Source of the DNA: Pseudomonas fluorescens
Lineage (GTDB): Bacteria > Pseudomonadota > Gammaproteobacteria > Pseudomonadales > Pseudomonadaceae
DNA length: 64,000 bases
Assembly (NCBI RefSeq): GCF_000967965.1
Contig: NZ_LACC01000009.1
Location: 62,001 to 126,000 of the forward strand
Direction: 5' to 3'
In this document: piece by piece, positions 38,131 to 48,600 of the stretch
How the letters are laid out: every line of letters begins with the position of its first letter
Numbering within the stretch: the stretch's first letter is position 1
Position numbers and translations under genes: made by a program
The notes under the pieces: generated by a model
Told to the model about the DNA's origin: nothing
Seen by the model: only the letters and a program-made list of their open reading frames with translations
The model's database searches: none

Positions 38131-39216
38131 ATGGGTCATCCAACAGCAATCGAAGTGCGAAACGTCTCAAAACGATACTCCGACGATCCGGGGCTTGCTC
38201 CAGCCCTCGATAACGTCTCGGTGGACATCGCCGACAACGAATTCTTCACCCTGCTCGGCCCCTCCGGTTGCGGCAAAACCACCCTGCTGCGCACCATCGC
38301 CGGCTTCGAGCACGTCAGCGAAGGTGAGATCCGCCTTGCGGGCGAGCCGGTCAACGATTTGCCGCCGTTCAAGCGTCGGGTCAACACGGTGTTCCAGAGT
38401 TACGCGCTGTTTCCGCACATGAGTGTTGCGCAGAATATCGCCTTCGGCCTCGAGATGCAGGGTCTTGATCGCAAACTGATTCCGCAGCGCGTCGACGAGA
38501 TGCTCGCGCTGGTGCAAATGCAGCACCTGGCCAGGCGCAAACCGGCTGAACTGTCCGGCGGCCAACAGCAACGGGTGGCTCTGGCCCGGGCCCTGGCGCC
38601 AAAACCCAAAGTGCTGTTGCTGGACGAACCGCTGTCGGCCCTGGACCTCAAGCTGCGCAAGGAAATGCAGGTCGAACTCAAGCGCGTGCAGAAAGAAGCC
38701 GGGATCACCTTCATTTTCGTCACCCACGATCAGGAAGAAGCCCTGACCCTGTCCGATCGCATCGCCGTGATGTCCGCCGGCAAGATTCTGCAGATCGGCT
38801 CGCCCAATGAAATCTACGAGCGTCCGCAACACCAGTTCGTTGCGCAATTCATCGGCGACATCAACTTCCTCCCCGGCCACCTCAAGCGTGGCCAACAGAA
38901 CGAAAAGCTCTTCGTGCCCAACGGCATGCCCGTGGAAATCCCCTGCCCGGCCCAGGGCTTTGACGGCAATAAGGTGCAACTGGCGTTCCGCCCCGAGCGT
39001 TCGCAACTGGTGGAGCCGACGCAGCCCCATCACCTGCGCGGTGTGATCGAAGCCGTGCTGTATGTCGGCACGGCCACGCTCTATCAATGCCGCCTGAACA
39101 ACGACATCAAGGTCATGCTGCGCGAGAACAACGAGGGCCTGAACCACGGGCGGGTGGTGGGCGATCGTGTCGCGGTCAACCTGCCGCCCCACGCCTGCCT
39201 GTTGATGGAGGCCTGA
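38131..39216 (+). CDS. ABC importer ATPase, polyamine/PotA type
   Basis: A 361-residue ATPase: Walker A GPSGCGKTTLLR, Q-loop VFQSYALFPHMSV, signature LSGGQQQRVALARAL, Walker B VLLLDEPLSALD, switch VTHDQEEAL. A C-terminal TOBE-like domain follows (about 280-360). The arrangement and sequence match the PotA/PotG spermidine-putrescine group, but the neighbours are two amidohydrolases, so the substrate may be another amine- or ureide-like nitrogen compound. It is the first gene of the operon, with 1 bp before the next gene. Confidence 0.92.
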   Translation: MGHPTAIEVRNVSKRYSDDPGLAPALDNVSVDIADNEFFTLLGPSGCGKTTLLRTIAGFEHVSEGEIRLAGEPVNDLPPFKRRVNTVFQSYALFPHMSVAQNIAFGLEMQGLDRKLIPQRVDEMLALVQMQHLARRKPAELSGGQQQRVALARALAPKPKVLLLDEPLSALDLKLRKEMQVELKRVQKEAGITFIFVTHDQEEALTLSDRIAVMSAGKILQIGSPNEIYERPQHQFVAQFIGDINFLPGHLKRGQQNEKLFVPNGMPVEIPCPAQGFDGNKVQLAFRPERSQLVEPTQPHHLRGVIEAVLYVGTATLYQCRLNNDIKVMLRENNEGLNHGRVVGDRVAVNLPPHACLLMEA

Positions 39217-39217
39217 G

Positions 39218-40135
39218 ATGAGCGTCAGCAGCACTTCCCCGGCCCTCAACCGCGCGCTGTTGCTCAGCCCGGTGGTTCTGACCCTGCTGGCCCTGATCGC
39301 CATTCCGCTGGGCATCATGGGCTACATCAGCCTGCTGCCGCGCAACGTCTATGGCGGCGTCGACTGGCAGGCCAACTGGCAATTGCAAAGTTATGTGCAG
39401 CTGTTTTTCCAGGAAGGTTTCGACGGCGAACTGGAACTGAACTGGGTCTACGCCCAGGCGTTGCTGCGTTCGGTGTTCCAGGCCGGTGGCACCACGGTCC
39501 TGTGTTTCCTGTTCGGTTTCCCGGTGGCGTTGTGGATGTCGAGCCTGACACCCCGTCGACGCAACCTGATGGTGTTGCTGATCACCATCCCGTTCTGGAC
39601 CAACCTGCTGATCCGCAACTACGCGTGGCTGATCATCCTGCGCGAACACGGCTGGATCGCCCAGAGCCTCAACGCGCTGTTCCCCCAGGCCGGTGGCATC
39701 ACCCTGCTCTACAACGACTTCGCGGTCAGCGTCGGCCTGGTCTACAGCTTCCTGCCGTTCATGATTCTGCCGATCTATTCGACCCTGGAAAAACTTGACT
39801 GGCGCCTGGTAGAAGCCGCCTACGACCTCGGTGCCAACCGCTGGCACGCATTGCGCCGGATCATCCTGCCGCTGTCGATGCCGGGGGTGATTGCCGGTGC
39901 CTTGCTGGTGTTCGTGCCAAGCCTGGGTGCCTTCATTACCCCGGCGATCCTTGGCGGCGGCAAGACGCTGATGATCGGCAACCTGATCCAGCAGCAATTC
40001 GGCACCGCGCGCAACTGGCCGCTGGGCAGTTCGCTGTCGTTCCTGTTGCTGGGGATCATGTTGCTGTCCCTGGTGCTGTACGCCCTCTATAGCCGCAATG
40101 CCGCCAAGACCCAACGCCCAGGAGCCCAAGCATGA
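39218..40135 (+). CDS. ABC importer permease, PotB type
   Basis: A 305-residue inner-membrane permease with six expected helices, starting with LLLSPVVLTLLALIAIPLGIM. The binding-protein-dependent transport motif is EAAYDLGANRWHALRRIILPLSMPG, which contacts the ATPase. It follows the ATPase gene by 1 bp and overlaps the next permease by 4 bp. Confidence 0.92.
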   Translation: MSVSSTSPALNRALLLSPVVLTLLALIAIPLGIMGYISLLPRNVYGGVDWQANWQLQSYVQLFFQEGFDGELELNWVYAQALLRSVFQAGGTTVLCFLFGFPVALWMSSLTPRRRNLMVLLITIPFWTNLLIRNYAWLIILREHGWIAQSLNALFPQAGGITLLYNDFAVSVGLVYSFLPFMILPIYSTLEKLDWRLVEAAYDLGANRWHALRRIILPLSMPGVIAGALLVFVPSLGAFITPAILGGGKTLMIGNLIQQQFGTARNWPLGSSLSFLLLGIMLLSLVLYALYSRNAAKTQRPGAQA

Positions 40136-40920
40136 TCGCCCTGCACCTGAAGAAACTGCCCCTGACCCGCGAAGTCAGCCTGTTGATGCTGGCCTATCTG
40201 TACCTGCCGATATTCGTGCTGATCGCCTACAGCTTCAACGCCAACCGCTCGGCGACGGTGTGGACCGAGTTCTCGTTCGACTGGTACGGGCGAATCCTGG
40301 CCAACCCGTCGATCCAGACCGCCGCACTGAACTCGATCATTGTCGCCAGCATCGCCACCGTTTGTGCCACGGCGATTGCGCTACTTGCGGCCTTGGCGAC
40401 CTACCGGCCGTTCTACGGGCAGAAAATGGTCGAGGGCGGCATCAACCTGCCGTTGATCCTGCCGGAGATCGTCACCGCCGTGGCCACCCTGCTGCTGTTC
40501 ATGGCGCTGGGGATCAAGCTCGGTCTGCTGACGGTCATCGTCGCCCACATCGGCTTCTGCATTCCCTTCGCTTACCTGCCGATCCGCGCGCGGCTCAATG
40601 ACCTGGACAAGAGCCTGCTGGAAGCGGCGAACGATCTGTACGCCAACCCCTGGCAGGTGTTTCGCCGGGTGACCTTGCCGCTGCTGTGGCCGGCGGTGCT
40701 GTCGGGTTCGGTGCTGGCGTTCGTGGTCAGCCTCGACGATTTCATCATGACCTTCTTCGTCGCAGGCCCCGGCTCGACAACCCTGCCGGTGTACATCTTC
40801 TCGGCGATCAAGGCCGGCGTGACGCCGGAGATCAATGCGATTTCAACGCTGATGCTGGTGATTTCCATCGTGCTGGTGGTGCTGGCCTTCTGGCTGGGAC
40901 AGCGCGGCAAAAACCAATGA
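40132..40920 (+). CDS. ABC importer permease, PotC type
   Basis: A 262-residue second permease. It has an N-terminal helix (LLMLAYLYLPIFVLIAYSF) typical of PotC, the EAA-type loop LLEAANDLYANPWQVFRRVTLPLLWP, and helices through the C-terminus (LMLVISIVLVVLAFWLG). It overlaps the upstream permease (ATGA) and nearly touches the binding-protein gene. Confidence 0.92.
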   Translation: MIALHLKKLPLTREVSLLMLAYLYLPIFVLIAYSFNANRSATVWTEFSFDWYGRILANPSIQTAALNSIIVASIATVCATAIALLAALATYRPFYGQKMVEGGINLPLILPEIVTAVATLLLFMALGIKLGLLTVIVAHIGFCIPFAYLPIRARLNDLDKSLLEAANDLYANPWQVFRRVTLPLLWPAVLSGSVLAFVVSLDDFIMTFFVAGPGSTTLPVYIFSAIKAGVTPEINAISTLMLVISIVLVVLAFWLGQRGKNQ

Positions 40921-40934
40921 TCCTGGAGCAAAGC

Positions 40935-41987
40935 ATGAAAACAAAAAGCATGTGTTTCGCTGTAGCCGGTCTGGCCCTGAGTTGCTTCACCGCGCTCGGC
41001 GCCCAGGCCGCCGAGCCCAAGGAACTGTTCTTCTACAACTGGACCGACTACTACCCGGTCGAGCTTTTGGCCAAGTTCGAAAAGGAGACCGGCATCAAGG
41101 TCACCATGGACGGCTACGACAGCAACGAAACCCTGCTGGCCAAGTTGCAGGCCGGCGGCGCGGCGTATGACGTGATCGTGCCGTCGCAATCGATCATGCG
41201 CACCCTGATCAACCAGGACCTGCTGCTGGAGATCGACGCCTCGGCCCTGCCCAACTTCCAATACGTCAAACCGGCGTTCCGCGACCCGAGCTTCGACCCG
41301 GGGCGCAAGTTCTCAGCACCGTACCTGTGGGGCACTACCGGGTTCTCCTATGACAGCGCCCGGGTGCCCGGCGGCAAGCTCGACGACTCGTGGAAAGAGT
41401 TCTTCGAGCCGCGCAAGGAACTGCAAGGCCAGCTCGCGGCCCTCGACACCTCCAGCAGCGTAATCAACGCCGCCAGTCACTACCTGAATGTCGACGAGTG
41501 CAGCGAAAACCCCCAGGACGCCAAGCGCATCCTCGAGCTGCTGCAAAAACAGAAACCCTTCCTGAAGATGTACAGCTCGGACAACACCGTCGACCGCATG
41601 GCCTCCGGTGAAGTGATCATGATGCAGAACTGGAACGGTTCTACAGCGCGGGCCACCTTGCAGAAGAGCACCATCAAATACGTGTATCCGAAGGAAGGCC
41701 TGGCGATGTTCCAGGACAACTTCGCCGTACCGAAAAGCGCACCGCACCCCGGCAACGCGAAGATCTTCATCGACTGGATGATGAAACCGGAAAACGCCGC
41801 CGCCGTGTCCAACGCCATCGCCTACGACAACGGCATCCAGAGCGACAAGCTGATCGACGCCAAGTGGCGGGTGATGGACGCCATCAACATGCCCGACGAA
41901 TTCGCCTCGCGCCTGCGTCCCGAGAAGGAATGCAGCAACAAGGCGCGGGAGCTGCAGGACCGCATTTGGGCCAAGCTCAAGGGCTGA
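40935..41987 (+). CDS. Periplasmic binding protein, polyamine/PotD type
   Basis: A 350-residue exported binding protein. The signal peptide is MKTKSMCFAVAGLALSCFTALGAQA and the mature part begins with the PotD-like ELFFYNWTDYYPVELLAKFE, where the W and Asp residues typically line polyamine sites. Start 40935 is preceded by GGAG; an upstream in-frame ATG at 40917 overlaps the permease stop and would add six residues. The ligand is probably a cationic amine, but the catabolic neighbours leave this open. Confidence 0.92.
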   Translation: MKTKSMCFAVAGLALSCFTALGAQAAEPKELFFYNWTDYYPVELLAKFEKETGIKVTMDGYDSNETLLAKLQAGGAAYDVIVPSQSIMRTLINQDLLLEIDASALPNFQYVKPAFRDPSFDPGRKFSAPYLWGTTGFSYDSARVPGGKLDDSWKEFFEPRKELQGQLAALDTSSSVINAASHYLNVDECSENPQDAKRILELLQKQKPFLKMYSSDNTVDRMASGEVIMMQNWNGSTARATLQKSTIKYVYPKEGLAMFQDNFAVPKSAPHPGNAKIFIDWMMKPENAAAVSNAIAYDNGIQSDKLIDAKWRVMDAINMPDEFASRLRPEKECSNKARELQDRIWAKLKG

Positions 41988-42011
41988 TTGCCTGACTTGA
42001 AACCGAGTTGC

Positions 42012-42097
42012 GGCCATCGCGAGCAGGCTCGCTCCTACAGGGATTTTGTGAACGCCGAAGATCCACTGTAGGAGCGAGCCTGCTCGCGAAGAGGCCC
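42012..42097. repeat. REP pair between importer and amidohydrolase genes
   Basis: GCCATCGCGAGCAGGCTCGCTCCTACAG and CTGTAGGAGCGAGCCTGCTCGCGAAGAGGC, inverted, with about 25 bp between. It separates the importer operon from the enzymes and may lower or stabilise the downstream part of the transcript. Confidence 0.88.
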
Positions 42098-42126
42098 TCT
42101 CACACAACACTGAATTTGAGGTTTGT

Positions 42127-43323
42127 ATGACCCAACCCCGCTGGCTACGCAACGTGCGCCCCTACGGCGCCCCCGCCGAAGACCTGCTGATCGAAAACGG
42201 CCGCTTCAGCCAACGCCGCCCGGCCTCGACCACCGAACTGCTCGCCACCGACATCGACGGCCAGAACCAACTGCTCACCCCCGCCCTGGTGGAAAGCCAC
42301 GTACACCTGGACAAAACCCTCTGGGGCCAACCCTGGCGCCCCAACAGTGCCGGCCCGACCCTCAAGGACTATATCGCCAACGAACGGCGCATCCTGCGCG
42401 AAGTCACCACCCCCATCGCACAACGGGCCGGTGCCCTGCTGGAAAACTGCATCGCCCGCGGCTCGCTGACCATGCGTTGCCACGTCGACATCGATCCGGA
42501 GTTCGGCCTGCGACATGTCGAGGCCATGCAGCAACTGCGTGAAAACTACCGCGACCTGATCGACCTGCAACTGGTGGTGTTCCCCCAGACTGGTTTGATC
42601 AGCCGCCCCGGCACCGCCGAACTGATGCGCGAAGCCATGGCCCTGGGTGTGGAGAACGTCGGTGGTTTGGACCCGTGCGGTATCGACAACGACCCCATCG
42701 CACAACTGGATTTCGTGTTCAAACTGGCCAGCGAGTTCGACCGTGGCGTCGACATTCACCTGCATGACAAGGGTGAGCTGGGCCTGTGGCAGATCGCCCT
42801 GATCGCCGACTACACCGAGCGCTACGGCCGCCAGGGTCGGGTAATGATCAGCCATGCGTACTGCCTGGGGATGTTGCCGTGGAGCCAGGTCAAACCGGTG
42901 GCCGAGCGCTTGGCGGCACTGGGTATTTCGCTGATGAGTTCAGCCCCGGCCGATTGTGCGGTGCCGCCGTTCCTGGCCTTGCGCGAAACCGGTGTGAATG
43001 TGTGCCTGGGCTCGGACGGCATTCGTGATGCCTGGTCGCCCATGGGCAACGGCGACATGCTCGAACGCGCGATGTTGCTGGCGTTCCGTTTCGATTTGAA
43101 CAAGGACGAAGAACTGGCGGCGGCGTTCGAGGCGGCGACCGGCAACGGCGCCCAGGCGCTGGGTTGCGAAGCCAATCGCCTGGAGATCGGCCAGCCGGCG
43201 GACTTCCTGTTGATGCAGGTACAAACACTGGGTGAGGCGGTGGTTTCGCGGCCGTTGCGTCAAGTTTATCGCGCGGGCCGGTTGATTGCGGCGGGTGGTC
43301 GCTTGCTGGACAGTCGTCTGTGA
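42127..43323 (+). CDS. Amidohydrolase, cytosine-deaminase-like
   Basis: A 398-residue metal-dependent hydrolase of the CodA-like group. Ligands are visible: VESHVHLDKT (first HxH), VDIHLHDKG (third His region), ISHAYCLGM (fourth) and CLGSDGIRDAWSPMGNGDM with the Asp. The CodA-type strings LDKTLWG and DPCGIDNDP also fit. It probably deaminates or hydrolyses an N-heterocycle taken up by the upstream importer (inference). Its stop overlaps the GTG of the next gene. Confidence 0.85.
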   Translation: MTQPRWLRNVRPYGAPAEDLLIENGRFSQRRPASTTELLATDIDGQNQLLTPALVESHVHLDKTLWGQPWRPNSAGPTLKDYIANERRILREVTTPIAQRAGALLENCIARGSLTMRCHVDIDPEFGLRHVEAMQQLRENYRDLIDLQLVVFPQTGLISRPGTAELMREAMALGVENVGGLDPCGIDNDPIAQLDFVFKLASEFDRGVDIHLHDKGELGLWQIALIADYTERYGRQGRVMISHAYCLGMLPWSQVKPVAERLAALGISLMSSAPADCAVPPFLALRETGVNVCLGSDGIRDAWSPMGNGDMLERAMLLAFRFDLNKDEELAAAFEAATGNGAQALGCEANRLEIGQPADFLLMQVQTLGEAVVSRPLRQVYRAGRLIAAGGRLLDSRL

Positions 43324-44807
43324 AGCGCATCGGCTTGCGGGCCAGTTGCGTGGTCGGCTTCGACGGCACGCAGCATGTGCTGTGGCGCGACGGCGAAGTG
43401 GTGTTCGCAGGCTCACACATCGAGTTTGTCGGGCGCGGTTATCCGGGCCCGGTGGATCAGTGGATCGATTACGGCAACGCGCTGATCGGCCCCGGCTTCA
43501 TCGATCTGGATGCCCTTGGCGATCTCGACTCCACGGTGCTGACCCTGGACAACGGCGACGAGCGCGACCTGGGCCGGATGTGGTCGGCGCAGTATCTGGC
43601 GCGTGGATCGCGGGAAAGCTACAGCCCCGAAGAAGAAGTCTTCAAATACCGCTACGCCTTCACGCAACTGATCCGCAACGGCATCACCACGGCCATGCCG
43701 ATCACCTCGATGTATTACCGCGAGTGGGCCGAGACCTACGACGAATTTGCCGCGGTGGCAGGTGTCGCTGCCGAACTGGGGCTGCGCACTTACCTCGGCC
43801 CCTGCTACATGAGTGGTATGAGCTACTGGCAGGCCGATGGAACCCTGGCGCACCACTGGGACGAAGCCCGGGGCATGGCCGGCCTCGATGCCGCCGAACG
43901 GTTTTTCCGGGATTTCGACGGCGCGCACAACGGCTTGATTCGTAGCGCGCTGCTGCCTGATCGCATCCAGACCTGCACCCCGGCGCTGCTGCAACGCACC
44001 GCCGCGCTGAGCCGGGAACTGAACGCACCGATGCGTTTGCACTGCTGCCAGGGCCTCGGTGAGGTGGCGATGGTCGAGCAACTGCGCGGCACCTCGCCTC
44101 TGGGCTGGTTGCAGCAGCTTGGGCTTTTGAACCCGCGCAGCCTGCTGCCCCACGGCATCTACACCCGAGGCGATGACGACCTGCAACGGGCGGTGGATGG
44201 CGGCGCGAGCCTGGTGCATTGCCCGGTGGTGTTTGCCCGGGACGGTGAGGCACTGAATTCGTTTGGGCGCTATCGGGCCAAGGGCATCAACATCGCCCTG
44301 GGCACCGACACCTGGCCGGCGGACTTGCTGGACAACATGCGCCAGGGCTTGAACATCGCCCGCCTGATGGAGGGCGGCAACGAGAAGACCAGCACGCTGG
44401 ATATGTACAACGCCGCGACCCTTGGTGGCGCTAAAGCACTGGGCCGCGACGATCTCGGCCGGCTGGCACCAGGATGCAAGGCCGACATCACCGTGTTCTG
44501 CCTGCGCGGCCTGCACTTGGGCCCCTTGTTCGACCCACTGAAAAACCTGGTGCTGGCCGGCCGTGGTGACGACTGCATCGCCAGCTACATCGACGGCCGT
44601 TGCCTGATGCGGGACGGCCAGGTCGAGAGCGTCGACTACCCCGCCCTGCAACGCCAGGCCCAACAACAATTCGAAAAACTGATGCGCAGCCACAGCGACC
44701 GGGCCTTCGGCCAACCGGACTGGAAAAGCCTGTTCCAGCCAGCCATCCCGTTCGCCGACGACTACAGCGCCCACGCGCCATTGAGCGCGATTGATCCACT
44801 TCTCTAG
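43320..44807 (+). CDS. Amidohydrolase-like protein lacking the first HxH metal motif
   Basis: A 495-residue member of the TrzN/chlorohydrolase-like branch. Start GTG 43320 overlaps the previous stop. The usual PGFxDxHxH is replaced by GPGFIDLDALGDLDST, so the two N-terminal histidines are absent. Later ligand-like positions remain: MRLHCCQG, LPHGIYTRGDDD and ALGTDTWPADLLDNM. Other family signs are VHCPVVFARDG and the C-terminal GRLAPGCKADITVF. It may use a different metal set or have a changed activity. Coupled with the CodA-like gene upstream and followed 12 bp later by a flavin reductase. Confidence 0.82.
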   Translation: MKRIGLRASCVVGFDGTQHVLWRDGEVVFAGSHIEFVGRGYPGPVDQWIDYGNALIGPGFIDLDALGDLDSTVLTLDNGDERDLGRMWSAQYLARGSRESYSPEEEVFKYRYAFTQLIRNGITTAMPITSMYYREWAETYDEFAAVAGVAAELGLRTYLGPCYMSGMSYWQADGTLAHHWDEARGMAGLDAAERFFRDFDGAHNGLIRSALLPDRIQTCTPALLQRTAALSRELNAPMRLHCCQGLGEVAMVEQLRGTSPLGWLQQLGLLNPRSLLPHGIYTRGDDDLQRAVDGGASLVHCPVVFARDGEALNSFGRYRAKGINIALGTDTWPADLLDNMRQGLNIARLMEGGNEKTSTLDMYNAATLGGAKALGRDDLGRLAPGCKADITVFCLRGLHLGPLFDPLKNLVLAGRGDDCIASYIDGRCLMRDGQVESVDYPALQRQAQQQFEKLMRSHSDRAFGQPDWKSLFQPAIPFADDYSAHAPLSAIDPLL

Positions 44808-44819
44808 AGATTCCTGCCC

Positions 44820-45482
44820 ATGCAAAGCTTCGACTTCAGCACATTGAGCCCAAGGGACAAATACAAGATTCTGATTGGCAGTGTGGTGCCCCGCCCTATT
44901 GCACTGGTCACCACCGTCGACGGCGAAGGCCGGATCAACGCAGCGCCGTTCAGCTTTTTCAATGCGCTTTCCGCCGATCCACCAATCCTCGCGCTGGGCG
45001 TGGAAAACTACGGCGACCAAAGCCCCAAGGACACCACCCGCAACATTCAGCTCAACCAGGAATTCACCGTGAACATCGTCAGCGATGCGCTGGTGGAAGC
45101 CATGAACGTCTGCGCCGTGCCCTTCGCTCCCGGTTTCGATGAACTGACCGCCGCCGGCCTCACCGCCATCCCCGGCACCACAGTCAAATGCCCACGCATC
45201 GGCGAAGCCCCAGTGGCGCTGGAGTGCCGGCGGATGATGGCGCTGTCCATCGGCCAATCCCGGGAGATCATCTTTGGTGAAGTGCTGATGGCCCACGTGC
45301 GGGACGAACTGATCGATCCGAAAACCCTGTACATCGATCAGTTGGGGCTGGATGCGATCGGACGCATGGGCGGGCATGGCTATGCGCGCACGCGGGATTA
45401 CTTCGACCTGCCGACACGCTCGTTGCAGGCCTGGACCGATGCGCCGGGGGGTGGGGAGCGGTTTTGGCCGCTGGCCAAATAA
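44820..45482 (+). CDS. Flavin reductase-like (DIM6/NTAB) FMN-binding protein
   Basis: A 220-residue protein of the flavin reductase-like split-barrel family: VVPRPIALVTTVDGEGRINA, NAAPFSFFNALSADPPILA and KDTTRNIQLNQEFTVNIVSD are the typical FMN-binding strings. Such proteins either supply reduced flavin to a monooxygenase or act as flavin-dependent reductases. No partner monooxygenase is next to it. Directly downstream of the amidohydrolases, so probably part of the same pathway. Confidence 0.88.
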   Translation: MQSFDFSTLSPRDKYKILIGSVVPRPIALVTTVDGEGRINAAPFSFFNALSADPPILALGVENYGDQSPKDTTRNIQLNQEFTVNIVSDALVEAMNVCAVPFAPGFDELTAAGLTAIPGTTVKCPRIGEAPVALECRRMMALSIGQSREIIFGEVLMAHVRDELIDPKTLYIDQLGLDAIGRMGGHGYARTRDYFDLPTRSLQAWTDAPGGGERFWPLAK

Positions 45483-45500
45483 CAGGCATCAACACAAACC

Positions 45501-45662
45501 CTGTGGGAGCGGCTTTTGTGGCGAGGGGGCTTGCCCCCGTTCGGTGGCGAAGCCGTCGTAAAATCGGTGAATGCAGTGTGCCTGAAGTTATTGCGGTGAT
45601 TGGTTTGGGGGCTGCTCCGCAGCCCAACGGGGGCAAGCCCCCTCGCCACAAAAGCTCCCGCC
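45501..45662. repeat. REP pair (mixed families) after flavin reductase gene
   Basis: CTGTGGGAGCGGCTTTTGTGGCGAGGGGGCTTGCCCCCG and the inverted copy GGGGGCAAGCCCCCTCGCCACAAAAGCTCCCG bracket about 80 bp; the outer arms add a second REP type (GTGGGAGC). It separates convergent genes. Confidence 0.88.
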
Positions 45663-45667
45663 GTGGA

Positions 45668-48600
45668 TCAGTGAAAATCCCGACTGCGCACGCTAATCCC
45701 ATCCAACAACGCACTCAGATCACTCAACCGCCCGGCTATCAGATGCCGGACCTCGCCCTCCTTCTCCCAGCGCCCATCGACCTTGAGCAACTGCGAGCCG
45801 ACCAACACCTGGCGCTGGCGCTCGGCAAGGTCGCGCCACACCACCACGTTGACGTTGCCGAACTCGTCCTCAAGGGTGACGAAGGTGACGCCGCTGGCGG
45901 TGGCCGGGCGTTGTCGGCCAGTGACCAGCCCGGCGACGCTGACCGGCCGCCCGTGCTCGACGTCCAGCAACTCCTTCGAACTGCGGCAGCGCCGCGCCTT
46001 CAACTCACCGCGCAACAGGGCCAACGGATGCGGCCCGAGGGTGGTGCCGACACTGGCGTAATCGGCTTGCAGGTCCTCGCCTACGGTGGGCTTTGGCAAC
46101 GACACCGCGTCCTCCTCCTGGCTCGGCACGCCGGCGAACAAACCCAACTGCTTTTGTACCCCGGCCACTTCCCAGCGTGCCCGATGCCGGTCGCTGGCCA
46201 AGCCACGCAACGCGCCGGCATCGGCCAGTTGCTCCTGGGTGCGGGCATCGAGTCGCGCCCGCTCGCCGAGGTCGGCGATGTCGGCAAACGCGCCTTTGGA
46301 GCGTGCCGCCTCGATGCGTCGGGCATCGTCCTCGCGAAAACCCTTGATCATGCGTAGCCCCAAGCGAATCGCCGGTTGCGCATCGGCGATCGGCTCCAGG
46401 CTGCAATCCCAGTCACTGGCGCGCACGTCCACCGGGCGAACCTGCAAATGATGACGCCGAACGTCCTGCAGAATCTGGTCCGGGCTGTAGAACCCCATGG
46501 GCCAGCTGTTGATCAGCGCACAGGCGAAGGCCGCCGGCTCGTGGCATTTCAACCAGCAACTGGCGTAGGTCAGCAAGGCAAAACTGGCCGCGTGGGACTC
46601 GGGAAAACCGTAGCTGCCAAAGCCCTTGATCTGCTCGAAGATCTGCGCGGCAAACTCGGCGGTATAGCCGTTTTTTTTCATTCCGGCGGCCAGCCGTTCC
46701 TTGTGTGGTTCAAGCCCGCCGTGGCGTTTCCAGGCGGCCATCGAGCGGCGTAGCTGGTCGGCCTCGCCGGGGCTGTAGTCGGCGGCGACGATGGCGATCT
46801 GCATGACCTGTTCCTGAAACAGCGGCACGCCGAGGGTGCGCTTGAGCACCACCTCCAGTTCCGGTGACGGATACGCCTCCGGTTCTTCCTTGTTCCGGCG
46901 CCGCAGGTACGGATGCACCATGCCGCCCTGGATCGGCCCCGGCCGAACGATGGCGACCTCGATCACCAGGTCGTAAAACGTCTTCGGCCTGAGCCTCGGC
47001 AGCATCGACATCTGCGCCCGGGATTCGATCTGGAACACGCCAATGGTGTCGGCCCGACCGATCATTTCGTAGGTGGCCGCATCTTCGGCCGGGATGGTCG
47101 CCAAGCTCAAGTCCAGCCCCCGGTGCCGGCGCAGCAGATCGAAACATCGGCGAATCGCGCTGAGCATGCCCAGCGCCAGGATATCGACCTTGAGCAAACC
47201 GACCGCATCGAGGTCATCCTTGTCCCACTGGATGATGGTGCGCTCGGCCATGGCGGCATTTTCCACCGGCACCAGACTGTCCAGCGGCTGCTCGGAAATC
47301 ACGAAACCGCCGGGGTGCTGGGACAAATGCCGGGGGAAGCCGATCAACTGCCCCGTCAGGCTCAACACCCGGCGCAGCACCGGGCTCTCCGGATCAAACC
47401 CGCCCTCGCGCAGACGTTCAACGGGAGGCGTTTCATCGCTCCAGTGACCGCAACAATCGGCCAGGGCATTGATCTGGTCTGGCGGCAAACCCAACGCCTT
47501 GGCGACATCGCGCACCGCGCCGGCCGCATGGTAAGTGCTGACCACCGCCGTCAGTGCCGCTCGGGTTCGACCATAGCGCTGGAACACGTACTGCAAGACT
47601 TCTTCGCGGCGTTCATGCTCGAAATCGACGTCGATATCCGGCGGCTCGTTGCGCTCTTTGGAGAGAAAACGCTCGAACAACAGCGTGGTGCGATCCGGAT
47701 CGATTTCGGTGATGCCCAAGGCGAAGCACACTGCCGAGTTGGCGGCAGAACCACGACCCTGACAAAGAATCTGTTGCTGGCGGGCAAAGCGGACGATGTC
47801 GTGGACTGTCAGGAAATAGCTTTCATAGCCCAGCTCCGCGATCAGTTGCAGCTCCTTGTCGATCTGCACCAGCACTTCGCTTTTCGGCCCTTTTGGCCAG
47901 CGCCACTCGATGCCTTCCTCGGTCAAATGACGCAGCCACGAGGACGCCGAGTGCCCTTGTGGCACCAGCTCACGGGGATATTGATAACACAACTGGCCAA
48001 GATCAAAGGTGCAGCGCCGGGCGATGTTCAGCGTTTCAGCGAGCAAGTCGGGCGGATAAAGCGCCTGCAGCACGTCGAGGCTGCGCAGATGGCGTTCGCC
48101 GTTGGGGTGCAGGCGCAACCCGGCATCGGCCACCGGCAGGTGATGACGGATCGCGGTCATGGTGTCCTGCAAGGCGCGCCGGCCGCGTGCGTGCATGTGC
48201 ACATCGCCACTGGCCACAGCCGTAATGCGTAACTCCCTGGCCAGGCTCAGCAGATCGTTCAGGCGCCGGGCATCGTCCTGACCGCGATGCAACTGCACCG
48301 CCAGCCACAGGCGCTCGGCGAAGACCTGTTTGAGCCAGCGGCCCTGTTCAAAGGCATCGACAGCGTCCGGCACCCACAACGCCAGCAATCCCGGCAAGGG
48401 TTCGCTGAAATCCTCGCGCAGCACCTGATACTGGCCTTTCTGCGTACGGCGCCGGGCGCGGGTGATCAATCGGCACAGCGCCTGATAGCCCTCGAGGCTC
48501 TCCACCAGCAGCACCAGTTTCGGACCGTTCTCGATGCGTATTTCACTGCCGATGATCAGCGGCAACTCCACGGACTTCGCTGCCTGCCAAGCGCGAACGA

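Noticed and set aside
43413..45377. A 654-codon open frame antisense to the second amidohydrolase and flavin reductase
   Set aside because: Same effect of high GC: no recognisable domain, and both sense genes have clear family motifs and coupled starts.
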